DNA from: Roseomonas mucosa
Lineage (GTDB): Bacteria > Pseudomonadota > Alphaproteobacteria > Acetobacterales > Acetobacteraceae
Direction of reading: 5' to 3'
Assembly (NCBI GenBank): GCA_945878375.1
Contig: CAMDWG010000012.1
Location: forward strand, 1 to 64,000
Length of the DNA: 64,000 nucleotides
This document shows positions 1-7,123 of this stretch, piece by piece. The position numbers were made by a program, and so were the translations under genes. Numbering within the stretch: position 1 is the stretch's first letter; every line of letters starts with the position of its first letter. The notes under the pieces were generated by a model that saw only the letters and a list, made by a program, of their open reading frames with translations, was not told where the DNA came from and ran no database searches.

Positions 1-708
1 ATGCTGGCCAAGGCGCTGGCCGCCGAGGGTGTACTGAACAAGCGCGGCAAGTTGGTCGACAAGGGCTTCCTCTACAAGCTCATCAACAACCGGGTCTATC
101 TCGGCGAAGCCGTTCACAAGGGAACGGCCTATCCCGGAGAGCACGCGGCGATCATTGATCAAGCTCTCTGGGACAACGTGCACGCCATCCTGCAGGAGAG
201 CCCGCGTCTGCGGGCCAAGAACACGCGCGCCCAGACACCAGCGTTGCTCAAGGGAATCATCTTCACGGAGACCGGCACGGCGATGACGCCGACCGCGACC
301 AAGAAGGGGTCGCGCCTCTATCGCTACTACGCGTCGATGGATCTGATCAGGAACCGCCCGATCGGCGAAAGCGCGGGGCCGCTGCGCTTGCCCGCAGGCA
401 TGGTCGAGGACGCCGTCATCGGTGAGATCCGGCGCATGATCCGCGCGCCAGAGATCGCGGCCAGGGTCCTCAAGATGCTGCGGGAGGAGAGCCCGACAGT
501 AGATGAGAAGGCGACCATCAAGGCGCTCGGCGAATTCGACCAGATCTGGACCGCGCTCTACCCGGCAGAGCAGACCCGCATCATCCAGCTTCTGGTCGAT
601 CGGGTTACCGTTGGGACAAGCGGCATCGCCGTCGACTTGCGCCAGGAGGGGCTGGGATCGGTTCTGCGCGACATGATGGCGCTCCGCCAGAAGGAGGAAT
701 GCGCATGA
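1..708 (+). CDS. Large serine recombinase, C-terminal part (5' end outside window)
   Basis: The 235 visible residues match the recombinase plus C-terminal regions of large serine recombinases, not the N-terminal catalytic serine domain, which must lie to the left of the window. Residues 20-60 resemble the Recombinase domain (LINNRVYLGEAVHKG). Residues 80-112 correspond to the zinc-ribbon-like region (LLKGIIF, then LYRYYAS) but lack the CxxC pairs, as in many alphaproteobacterial members. The tail (PAEQTRIIQLLVDRV) is typical of the family. The open frame starts at base 1, so the ATG there is probably internal. The gene is translationally coupled (ATGA) to the next ORF. The family integrates or excises mobile elements by single-strand-pair serine chemistry. 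The adjacent tRNA gene fits an island edge. Confidence 0.85.
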   Translation: MLAKALAAEGVLNKRGKLVDKGFLYKLINNRVYLGEAVHKGTAYPGEHAAIIDQALWDNVHAILQESPRLRAKNTRAQTPALLKGIIFTETGTAMTPTATKKGSRLYRYYASMDLIRNRPIGESAGPLRLPAGMVEDAVIGEIRRMIRAPEIAARVLKMLREESPTVDEKATIKALGEFDQIWTALYPAEQTRIIQLLVDRVTVGTSGIAVDLRQEGLGSVLRDMMALRQKEECA

Positions 709-1088
709 GCGCTTCGTCGGACACCATCCGCGTCGTCATCCCGCTAAGCATACGTAAGCGCAATGGGCGGCCGAAGATCCTGCCGCCCGACGACCACTGC
801 GCGCGGGAGGGCCGGACGCAGGACCCGCACGTGCTACGTGCTGTCGCTCGGGCGTGGAAGTGGCGGCGGCAGATCGAAAGCGGCGCCGTCTCGACCATCC
901 AGGACATCGCTGTGGCGGAGAACGTCTCCGACCGCTTCGTCGGCCGGATGATCCGGCTGGCCTACCTGGCCCCGAGCGTCCTGGAGGCTCTGGTCATTGC
1001 CCGCCGACCGCCGGCGATAGCTATCAATGACCTGATGGCGATCGCGGAATTGCCATGGGATAGGCAGATGGAGCGCGTTTTCGGCTGA
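705..1088 (+). CDS. Small HTH protein that accompanies the serine recombinase
   Basis: This 127-residue protein starts at the ATG that overlaps the recombinase stop (ATGA). AAGGAGG at 691-697 sits 7 bases upstream, so I prefer it to the in-frame ATG at 699. The middle (RAVARAWKWRR, then STIQDIAVAENVSDRFVGRM) reads as a ParB/KorB-like helix-turn-helix. It is followed by a conserved RLAYLAPSVLEA segment. From memory, proteins of this shape commonly sit directly downstream of alphaproteobacterial large serine recombinases. A DNA-binding helper or directionality role is inference. Codon use is less GC-extreme than in the core genes to the right, consistent with acquired DNA. Confidence 0.7.
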   Translation: MSASSDTIRVVIPLSIRKRNGRPKILPPDDHCAREGRTQDPHVLRAVARAWKWRRQIESGAVSTIQDIAVAENVSDRFVGRMIRLAYLAPSVLEALVIARRPPAIAINDLMAIAELPWDRQMERVFG

Positions 1089-1157
1089 GGCGGCGCGAAG
1101 CGGCGGCATGGCGTGCGCAACGCCGTCGAGGCATAAAGAACGGGTCGTATTCGAACC

Positions 1158-1826
1158 GTGAGCCGTCGCTGTATGTCCTCCGCCAAAAAACCGCCCGCCG
1201 CCGTCGACGAGAAAAAGGTCCGCGCTCTGCTCGAGGCCTACGCGTGCCCGGTTCCGTTTCACGAGGTCAGAACACGATTTCTGGGAAATATTGCGACGCC
1301 ATCGATGTCGGCATCGCCCATCGCCGTCGTAAAGAACCTTTGGGGTGGCGAACTCCCCGAGTTCGAAAGCCTCGACGCAGTCAACGAGCTGATCGGCGTG
1401 CTCGTCAACGGCCTCTGGAACTCCCTCACGCGCCACCAGAAGCGCAGCGAGCCCTTCCGGCTCGTTCGACCCACGGTGCAGGAAACTCGGGTCGGCTTGG
1501 CGCAGTTGGCTCTGATCCGCCGCCAGGAACTCGACGGCTTCGTCGAAGGGCTCTTCAACGGCGCCGACGAACTGGACCTGCCGGAGAAAGCGTCCGCGTC
1601 GCTGGACACGCTTGGTGAGGTCCGCGCCATGATCGCGGGCGTCAATCAGATCGCAAGTGATGCCAGTAAGCCTGCGGAGCTGTCCGACATCGCCACTACG
1701 ATGAAGCATGTGCGAGAACTGACCAGGATCGCGGAGAACGAGATCAATCGAATTGTCCTCGACTGCACCCGCGCTCGGCGGCAGCTGATGGGCACGGTAG
1801 GCACTGCTGGACCGACGCGCCACTGA
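1158..1826 (+). CDS. Hypothetical protein of the putative island
   Basis: A 222-residue soluble protein (208 or 217 with later starts) that I do not recognise. The frame opens with GTG at 1158 and has an ATG at 1173; neither has a convincing ribosome-binding site, so the start is uncertain. The sequence is mostly helical in character. It has a Lys/Pro-rich N terminus and a long acidic/hydrophobic middle (LDAVNELIGVLVNGLWNSL), with no signal peptide, membrane segment or catalytic motif that I can name. The layout faintly recalls UPF0149/YecA-type proteins, but too weakly for assignment. It lies between the recombinase pair and the tRNA-Ser and so is probably cargo of the same element. Confidence 0.55.
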   Translation: MSRRCMSSAKKPPAAVDEKKVRALLEAYACPVPFHEVRTRFLGNIATPSMSASPIAVVKNLWGGELPEFESLDAVNELIGVLVNGLWNSLTRHQKRSEPFRLVRPTVQETRVGLAQLALIRRQELDGFVEGLFNGADELDLPEKASASLDTLGEVRAMIAGVNQIASDASKPAELSDIATTMKHVRELTRIAENEINRIVLDCTRARRQLMGTVGTAGPTRH

Positions 1827-2145
1827 CGTTGCGCACCCGTACCCAGACGCACGCCACAACGCATAGCACCATGCCCATCTCGGGCTGTCTCTGTAGGCCC
1901 GCCTGCCGCCGAGGCTACCGATAAAAGGTCGTGTGCCGTCACCAGCCAAGCAATTGAAAAAGATTAGATTTCATGGACCGAACCGAAACTGGGGAGGTTC
2001 GCTCGGTTAGAGACAAAAGCCGTTCAGAGACCGCATTCCGGCCTCGGGCCAGTCTCTGCGGTTCGGATGGCCCGGCCAAACCCCTTTGAAAAAACGCGAA
2101 AATTTGGCGTCGCTTGGGTCAGTGACGGGGTTTGCGACAGGAAAA
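1827..2145. other. Non-coding stretch between island genes and tRNA-Ser
   Basis: No convincing gene is visible. An imperfect hairpin lies at 2025-2058: outer arms CAGAGAC (2025-2031) and GTCTCTG (2052-2058), with an inner GGCC/GGCC pair at 2040-2043 and 2047-2050. No T-tract follows. If the element integrated at the tRNA 3' end, the right attachment site would lie in the last bases of this stretch and the first bases of the tRNA. The left copy would be outside the window. Confidence 0.4.
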
Positions 2146-2237
2146 TGGCGGAGGGGATGGGATTCGAACCCACGATAGGGTTTAACCCCTATAACGGTTT
2201 AGCAAACCGTCGCCTTCAGCCGCTCGGCCACCCCTCC
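2146..2237 (-). tRNA. tRNA-Ser (anticodon GCT)
   Basis: Read on the minus strand, the gene begins GGAGGGG and ends CCCCTCC-G-CCA, a perfect 7-bp acceptor stem with an encoded CCA. The anticodon stem-loop is ACGGTTTGCTAAACCGT, giving anticodon GCT. A long variable arm follows (TATAGGGGTTAAACCCTAT region), as expected for a serine tRNA, and then a standard GGTTCGAATCC T-arm. Length with CCA is 92 bases. Its 3' end points left toward the recombinase genes, the orientation expected of a tRNA used as an integration site. Confidence 0.97.
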
Positions 2238-2340
2238 GCACGGGTGCTTAGCATGCGCATGAAGTTGCACGACGTATGCAGAGATCTCTCTAGCCGTCCC
2301 CGCCCACCCCCGCAACCCTCGGCGCGCGCCGCCGTCCAGG

Positions 2341-2970
2341 TCAGGACAGCGACACTTCCACGCCGCGCTGCACAGCGGGGCGGGACATCATGCGAGCATA
2401 CCAGGCAGCGACGTTCGGAAGCTCATCGAACGGAACCTGGTGCCGCTCATGCCGCCACGCCCAGCCGAGGATGGCGAAATCCGCGATCGAGGGTTCACCC
2501 GCCGTCGCCACGAAGTCACGCCCCGCTAGACGCCGGTCCAGCACGCCGTAGAGCCGCTTCGTCTCCCCATGGTAGCGCGCGAAGCCGTAATCCCGCGCCG
2601 GGCCCTCGGGCTGCATCAGGAAGTGGTGCACCTGGCCGGGCATCGGGCCGAAGCCGCCCATCTGCCACATCAGCCATTCCTGCACCGCCACCTTCCCGCG
2701 CGGATCCTTCGGCAGGAAGCGGCCGGTCTTCTCGGCCAAATAGAGCAGGATCGCGCCGGATTCGAAGACGCTGATCGGCTGCCCTCCTGGCCCATCCGGA
2801 TCGACGATGGCGGGGATGCGGTTGTTGGGCGAGATCGCCAGGAAGGCGGGTTCGAATTGCTGGCCCTTGCTGATGTCCACGGGATGCACCCGGTAGGGCA
2901 GGCCCATCTCCTCCAGCGCCACGCTGATCTTGCGGCCATTCGGGGTGTTCCAGGTGTAGAAATCGATCAT
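2341..2970 (-). CDS. Glutathione S-transferase (YghU/YfcG-like)
   Basis: A 209-residue cytosolic GST. The N-terminal thioredoxin-like domain (residues 1-85) contains FYTWNTPNGRKISVALEEMG, typical of the nu-class/YghU-YfcG group with the Asn-containing TWNTPNG active-site turn in place of a catalytic Tyr or Ser. NNRIPAIVDPDG and VFESGAILLYLAEKTG form the glutathione site. The helical C-terminal domain includes PSIADFAILGWAWRH. I chose the ATG at 2970, because the longer frame adds an unlikely 36-residue leader. Members of this group act on disulfides or organic peroxides and in detoxification; the physiological substrate is unknown. It stands alone, divergent from the small ORF at 3072. Confidence 0.9.
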   Translation of the reverse strand: MIDFYTWNTPNGRKISVALEEMGLPYRVHPVDISKGQQFEPAFLAISPNNRIPAIVDPDGPGGQPISVFESGAILLYLAEKTGRFLPKDPRGKVAVQEWLMWQMGGFGPMPGQVHHFLMQPEGPARDYGFARYHGETKRLYGVLDRRLAGRDFVATAGEPSIADFAILGWAWRHERHQVPFDELPNVAAWYARMMSRPAVQRGVEVSLS

Positions 2971-3071
2971 CCGTCCGCGATCCTCGTGCAGGGCGTGCGG
3001 CGCCTTGATCACATGCCGCGCCCCGCACGCCAAGCTTGACCACCCCCCGGCCGGTCTGCGATCCAATTGGG

Positions 3072-3356
3072 GTGGCAAGCACCGTCACCCTCCGGGCCGG
3101 AGACGACGACACCCTCTGGGCCGTGATCGCGACCGCCGGGCGCAACAGCCGGGTCGCCAATGTCTACCGTGCCCGCTCCGACGCGCTGGAGGACCGGGCC
3201 TGGCGGGCGCAGCAGGTCAGCGCCTATGCCGATTGGCTGCGACGGTCGAGCCAGCCGGTGCCCCATTACTCCGTCGCCCCGATCCGCCGCGCCGACCTGC
3301 CGAAGAAATGGAGCCCCCTGCCCGCGCTGGGCTTCCTGCGCGGGCAGTTCATCTGA
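3072..3356 (+). CDS. Conserved-looking hypothetical protein
   Basis: A short soluble protein of about 94 residues, using the GTG at 3072; a TTG at 3036 would add 12 residues. It has a charged, alternating composition with no membrane segment. The C-terminal half (SAYADWLRRSS, then ADLPKKWSPLPALGFLRG) looks like a real structured protein, but I know no family. Codon third positions are strongly GC-biased, as in neighbouring genes, which supports coding. It is divergent from the GST gene and convergent with the FAH-family gene, so it is transcribed alone. Confidence 0.5.
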   Translation: MASTVTLRAGDDDTLWAVIATAGRNSRVANVYRARSDALEDRAWRAQQVSAYADWLRRSSQPVPHYSVAPIRRADLPKKWSPLPALGFLRGQFI

Positions 3357-3378
3357 TCAGGCGCGTGCCAGAATAGCG

Positions 3379-4260
3379 CTATCGCGCGAAAGCCGGGTCG
3401 TCCGCGATCGTGTTCCGCAGCACGCCGATACCCTCGATCTCGATCTCCACCGTCATGCCGGGGGCGAGGAACAGGGGATCGGGCTTGCGCGCATAGCCCA
3501 CGCCGGACGGCGTGCCGGTGGCGATCACATCGCCGGGCTCGAGCGTCATCACCTCCGACAGGATCGCGATGCAGCGCGCGACGGGGAAGATCATGTCGCC
3601 CGTCGTGCTGTCCTGCACCGTCATGCCATCGACACGCGCGGTGATGCGGAGCGGCGCGGCGCCGGGCGGCACTTCGTCCGGCGTGACGAGCACCGGGCCG
3701 AAGGCGCCGGTCGCGTCGAAATTTTTGCCCATCGTCCATTGCGTGGATTTGCGCTGATAGTCGCGGACGGAGCCGTCGTTGAAGAGGCTGTAGGCGCCGA
3801 CATGGTCGAGCGCGTCTTCCTCCCGCACGCAGCGCGCGGTCTTGCCGATCACCACGGCCAGCTCGGCCTCGTAGTCGAGCTTGGTCGAGCAACCTGGCCG
3901 CAGCATCGGCGCATCCGGCCCGACGAGCGAGGATTGGACGCGCAGGAACACCGCCGGATAGTCGGGGATGGGGTTGTTCCCTTCCTTGGCGTGCAGCGCG
4001 TAGTTCAGCCCGATGCAGATCACCTTGCCCGGGCGTTCCAACGGCATCAGCAGGTTGAGGCTGGCCAGCGGCAGGCGCGTGGCGCAGGCTGCGGCGGCCG
4101 CCATCAGGCCTTCGCGCATCATCGCGCCGCCGGCCAGGATGGCCGCAGTGTCTTGGGGAACATCGCCGAGCGCCGCGAGGGGCACAACCTCCTCGCCAAT
4201 CAGCACGCCGGTTGCGGCTTGCGGGCCGCCTTCATGTTGCTGGTAACGCAGAAGGCGCAT
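3379..4260 (-). CDS. Fumarylacetoacetate hydrolase (FAH) family protein
   Basis: A 293-residue enzyme of the FAH superfamily, which cleaves or isomerises beta-diketo acids, often in aromatic-ring degradation. The core begins near residue 85 (CIGLNYALHAKEG). It carries metal-ligand acidic residues in LDYEAELAVVIGK and SLFNDGSVRDYQ. KSTQWTMGKNFDATGAFGP and TGTPSGVGYARKPDP are conserved substrate-loop segments. The N-terminal 70 residues form the usual small beta domain. The start ATG at 4260 follows the family pattern MRLLRYQ. The exact reaction (fumarylpyruvate, acylpyruvate, oxaloacetate or 2-hydroxyhepta-2,4-dienedioate type) cannot be read from sequence. It lies opposite the Bug/decarboxylase-like pair downstream. 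Confidence 0.9.
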   Translation of the reverse strand: MRLLRYQQHEGGPQAATGVLIGEEVVPLAALGDVPQDTAAILAGGAMMREGLMAAAAACATRLPLASLNLLMPLERPGKVICIGLNYALHAKEGNNPIPDYPAVFLRVQSSLVGPDAPMLRPGCSTKLDYEAELAVVIGKTARCVREEDALDHVGAYSLFNDGSVRDYQRKSTQWTMGKNFDATGAFGPVLVTPDEVPPGAAPLRITARVDGMTVQDSTTGDMIFPVARCIAILSEVMTLEPGDVIATGTPSGVGYARKPDPLFLAPGMTVEIEIEGIGVLRNTIADDPAFAR

Positions 4261-4407
4261 AGACTCGTTCCCCCATCGAAGGCTTCAAGGGGGCGGAGCC
4301 TAGACCACGTGCCGTTCGCCTGGGAACAGCCCACCGTCCCGTCACCCCCTTTCGCAAAATCCCGGCGCGAGGCAGTTTTGTGCCAACGCCACCGGAGAAC
4401 CGATCCC

Positions 4408-5391
4408 ATGACCACCCGCCGCATCCTTCTCGGCGCGCCGCTCGGGGCTGCCGCGATGGCAGCCCTGGCGCGTCCCGCCCTGGCCCAAAGCTGGCCCTCA
4501 CGGCCGATCTCGATCGTCGTGCCCTTCCCCCCCGGTGGGTCGAACGACCTGCTCGCGCGCCCCATGGCGGCGAAGCTGCAGCAGGCGCTGGGGAACAACC
4601 CGGTGGTGGTCGAGAATCGCGGCGGTGCCGGCGGCACGGTGGGCGCGGCGCATGTGATGCGCAGCGCGCCGGACGGCTACACGCTGATGTGGGGTCATGT
4701 CGGCACGCTGGCGGTGAACCCCTGGATCTACCCGAACAACCCCTATGACGTGCTGCGGGACTTCACGCCGGTGGCGCAGGTCGCGACCCTGCCGGGCGTG
4801 CTGGTGGTTCACCCCTCGGTCGGCGTGCGGACGGCGGATGAATTCGTGGCGCTCGCCAAGCGCCAGCCCGGCGTCCTCGAATACGGCAGCGCCGGCAATG
4901 GCTCGGCGTCCCACATCACCATGGCGGCCTTCTGTGACGCGGCGGGCATCGACCTGGTGCATGTGCCCTATCGCGGCAACGGCCAGATGCTCGCTGACCT
5001 CCTGTCGGGGCGCGTCAAGTGCAGCTTCGCTGGCGCCCCGGTCGTGCTGCCCGCATCGCGCGACAACCGCCTGCTCGCCCTTGGTGTCAGTTCACGGGAG
5101 CCGACGCCGCTGGTGCCCGGCGTGGCCCCCGTCGGCGCCACCGCCGTGCCGGGCTATGACATGGTGCAATGGCACGGCCTGGTCGCACCGGCCGGCACGC
5201 CGCCGGAGCTGGTCGCGCGCCTGAACGGCATCATCAACGGCCTGCTGGCGGATGATGAGATCAAGCAGCGCCTGGCGATGGAAGGCGCGGAGGCCGCGCC
5301 GCGTTCGCCGGAAGCCTTCCGCGCCCTGATCGCGGCGGAGCTGGAGCGGTTCCGCGCGCTGATCCGCCGGGCCAACATCAAGGCCGGCTGA
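4408..5391 (+). CDS. Bug/TctC family tripartite tricarboxylate solute-binding protein
   Basis: A 327-residue periplasmic binding protein with a clear signal sequence: RR near the N terminus, hydrophobic core, AxA-like ARPALA-QS cleavage region near residue 27. After it comes the family opening WPSRPISIVVPFPPGGSNDLLARP, shown here in parts: PFPPGG and DLLAR. Further hallmarks are VVVENRGGAGGTVGA and YAPxG-like segments, with LVAPAGTPPELVARLN near the C terminus. A CCGGAGA sequence precedes the ATG. No TctA/TctB membrane components are in the window, as usual for the greatly expanded Bug family in this group. The ligand is probably a carboxylate, but unidentified. The stop is 3 bases before the next ATG, so the two are co-transcribed. 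Confidence 0.93.
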   Translation: MTTRRILLGAPLGAAAMAALARPALAQSWPSRPISIVVPFPPGGSNDLLARPMAAKLQQALGNNPVVVENRGGAGGTVGAAHVMRSAPDGYTLMWGHVGTLAVNPWIYPNNPYDVLRDFTPVAQVATLPGVLVVHPSVGVRTADEFVALAKRQPGVLEYGSAGNGSASHITMAAFCDAAGIDLVHVPYRGNGQMLADLLSGRVKCSFAGAPVVLPASRDNRLLALGVSSREPTPLVPGVAPVGATAVPGYDMVQWHGLVAPAGTPPELVARLNGIINGLLADDEIKQRLAMEGAEAAPRSPEAFRALIAAELERFRALIRRANIKAG

Positions 5392-5394
5392 GGC

Positions 5395-6381
5395 ATGCTG
5401 ACCCTCACCCTCGCTTGCGGCGACTACGACCGCGCGCGCCCGATCCTGGATGGGCGCGTGGGCGTCGCGGGCGCGCGCATCGCGGGGGTGAAGCTGCCCT
5501 CCGAGCAGAGCTTCCCGCGCGCGGTGACGCGGGCGGAATTCGACGTGACGGAACTCTCCCTCGCCTCGCATCTGGTGCAGCTCTCGCGCGGGGAAGCGGC
5601 GTATGTCGCTCTGCCGGTGCCGATCGCACGCGCCTTCCGGCATGGCTGCATCTATCTGCGCGCGGAGTCCGGCATCGACGGGCCGAGGGGGCTGGAGGGC
5701 AAGCGCGTCGGCATCCCCGAATACGGGATGACGATGGGGCTATGGCTGCGCGGCATCCTGGCCGACGCGCATGGGGTCGATGTGAACGGCATCGCCTGGC
5801 GCACCGCCGGGACCAATGTGGCGGGGCGGAAGGAACGGCTTGCCCTTGAACTCCCGCCCGGGATGGATGTGCGCCCCCTGCCCGAGGGCGCGACGCTGAA
5901 CGCCGCGCTGCTGGCCGGCGATCTGGATGCGGTCTTCTCCCCTACCCCGCCCGCCGCCTTCACCACCGTCGATCCGCGCGTGACGCGACTGTTCCCCGAC
6001 CCCCGCGCGGCGGCGGAGGCCTGGCACCGCCAGACCGGCTTCTTCCCCACCATGCACCTGATCGGGGTGCGCCGCGACGTGCTGGACCGCGCGCCGCATC
6101 TGGCCCGTGCGCTGTTCGACGCCTTCGCGGAGGCCAAGCGGGTGGCGGAGGCGGATTGGGAAGCGGCGCTCGCCTCCTCCTCCCCCGCCACGCTGTTTCC
6201 CTTCCTGGCGGAGGAATGGGCGGCGATGCGAGCGCTGCTCGGGCCCGATCCCTGGCGCTATGGCTACGCGGCGAACCGGGCGGAATTTGCAGCACTGGCG
6301 CGCTGGGCGGAGGCGCAACACCTGACGCGCGGGCGCCTCTCGCCCGAGGCGATCTTCGACGCCTCGACGCTCGACACCTGA
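5395..6381 (+). CDS. 4,5-dihydroxyphthalate decarboxylase-like protein
   Basis: A 328-residue protein with the fold of type-2 periplasmic binding proteins but no signal peptide, as in the family annotated 4,5-dihydroxyphthalate decarboxylase (Pht5). Family features are the opening LTLACGDYDRARPILDGRV, the segment FDVTELSLASHLVQLSRGE, the PVPIARAFRHGCIYLR stretch and LEGKRVGIPEYGMTMGLWLRGIL. Most members in the database are probably not true phthalate enzymes. Some act on related hydroxylated aromatic acids and others may be sensors. It sits 3 bases after the Bug gene and upstream of a chromene-carboxylate-isomerase-like gene, which suggests aromatic-acid catabolism. The specific reaction is unproven. 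Confidence 0.8.
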   Translation: MLTLTLACGDYDRARPILDGRVGVAGARIAGVKLPSEQSFPRAVTRAEFDVTELSLASHLVQLSRGEAAYVALPVPIARAFRHGCIYLRAESGIDGPRGLEGKRVGIPEYGMTMGLWLRGILADAHGVDVNGIAWRTAGTNVAGRKERLALELPPGMDVRPLPEGATLNAALLAGDLDAVFSPTPPAAFTTVDPRVTRLFPDPRAAAEAWHRQTGFFPTMHLIGVRRDVLDRAPHLARALFDAFAEAKRVAEADWEAALASSSPATLFPFLAEEWAAMRALLGPDPWRYGYAANRAEFAALARWAEAQHLTRGRLSPEAIFDASTLDT

Positions 6382-6446
6382 GCCATCTTGTGCCCCGCGC
6401 GGCGCTGCGCGAGGCTCCGCGCCGTGCAGGGAACGGAGCCGGACGC

Positions 6447-7055
6447 ATGGCGGCGCGCATCGACTACTACGTCTCGCTGAACAGCCCGTGGACGCATCTC
6501 GGCGCCGCGCGGGTCGAGACGTTGGCGGCGCGCCACGGTGCCCAGTTGCGGATCCATCCGGTGGATTTCGGGAAGGTGGTGTTCCCGGCCTCGGGCGGCG
6601 TGCCGCTGCCGCAGCGCAGCCCGCAGCGGCAGGCCTACCGGATGCAGGAATTGCGGCGCTGGCGCGCGCATCTCGGCATCCCGATCCAGCTCTCCCCGGC
6701 CTTCTACCCGCATGATGAGACGCTATCGGCGCAGGCGGTGATCGCGACACGGGAATTGGTCGGCGATGCGCCGGCGGTCGCGCTCGCCCATCGCGTGCTG
6801 AAGGCGGTGTGGGAGGAGAATCGGAACTGCGCCGACCGGGACGTGCTGGCGGCGCTGGTGGCCGAGGTCGGGCTGGCACCCAGCCTGATCGACGAAGCAG
6901 CCCGCGAGGACTGGGCGAAGCTCCGCAAGGCCGATGCCGAAGCAGCGCTGGCCCGCGGCGTCTTCGGCGCGCCGAGCTATGTCATCGGCGACGAGATCTA
7001 CTGGGGCCAGGACCGGCTGGACTTTGTCGCGCGATACCTCGCGCGCGGAGATTAG
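6447..7055 (+). CDS. 2-hydroxychromene-2-carboxylate isomerase family (DsbA-fold)
   Basis: A 202-residue cytosolic member of the DsbA-like/GST-kappa fold. IDYYVSLNSPWTHLGA near the N terminus holds the Ser that replaces the redox Cys and contacts glutathione. GVFGAPSYVIGDEIYWGQDRL near the C terminus is the family signature (quoted here as GVFGAPSYVI and YWGQDRL). The archetype NahD isomerises 2-hydroxychromene-2-carboxylate in naphthalene degradation with GSH; here the substrate is unknown. The ATG at 6447 is chosen because the longer frame only translates the end of the previous gene in another frame. The last seven codons and stop lie in the first copy of a 28-bp tandem repeat. Confidence 0.87.
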   Translation: MAARIDYYVSLNSPWTHLGAARVETLAARHGAQLRIHPVDFGKVVFPASGGVPLPQRSPQRQAYRMQELRRWRAHLGIPIQLSPAFYPHDETLSAQAVIATRELVGDAPAVALAHRVLKAVWEENRNCADRDVLAALVAEVGLAPSLIDEAAREDWAKLRKADAEAALARGVFGAPSYVIGDEIYWGQDRLDFVARYLARGD

Positions 7056-7113
7056 TTCGCGATACCTCGCGCGCGGAGATTAGCTCGCGGCACCTGGCGC
7101 GCGGCGATTAGCC
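7030..7113. repeat. 28-bp tandem repeat, three copies
   Basis: Copies lie at 7030-7057, 7058-7085 and 7086-7113. The first two differ at one position and the third at several more. Each copy contains CGCGCGGAGATTAG or a close variant. The first copy encodes the last residues and stop of the isomerase-like gene, so the array is a tandem duplication of that gene's 3' end, stop codon included. It ends 10 bases before the stop of the convergent antiporter gene. Confidence 0.9.
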
Positions 7114-7123
7114 TGCGCCGGCT

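Noticed and set aside
1158-1826. UPF0149/YecA assignment for the island protein
   Set aside because: Only a vague similarity in layout; no family motif could be aligned by eye.
2067-2774. Plus-strand frame running through tRNA-Ser
   Set aside because: It crosses a clear tRNA gene and the antisense of the GST gene; Arg/Ser/Pro-rich noise.
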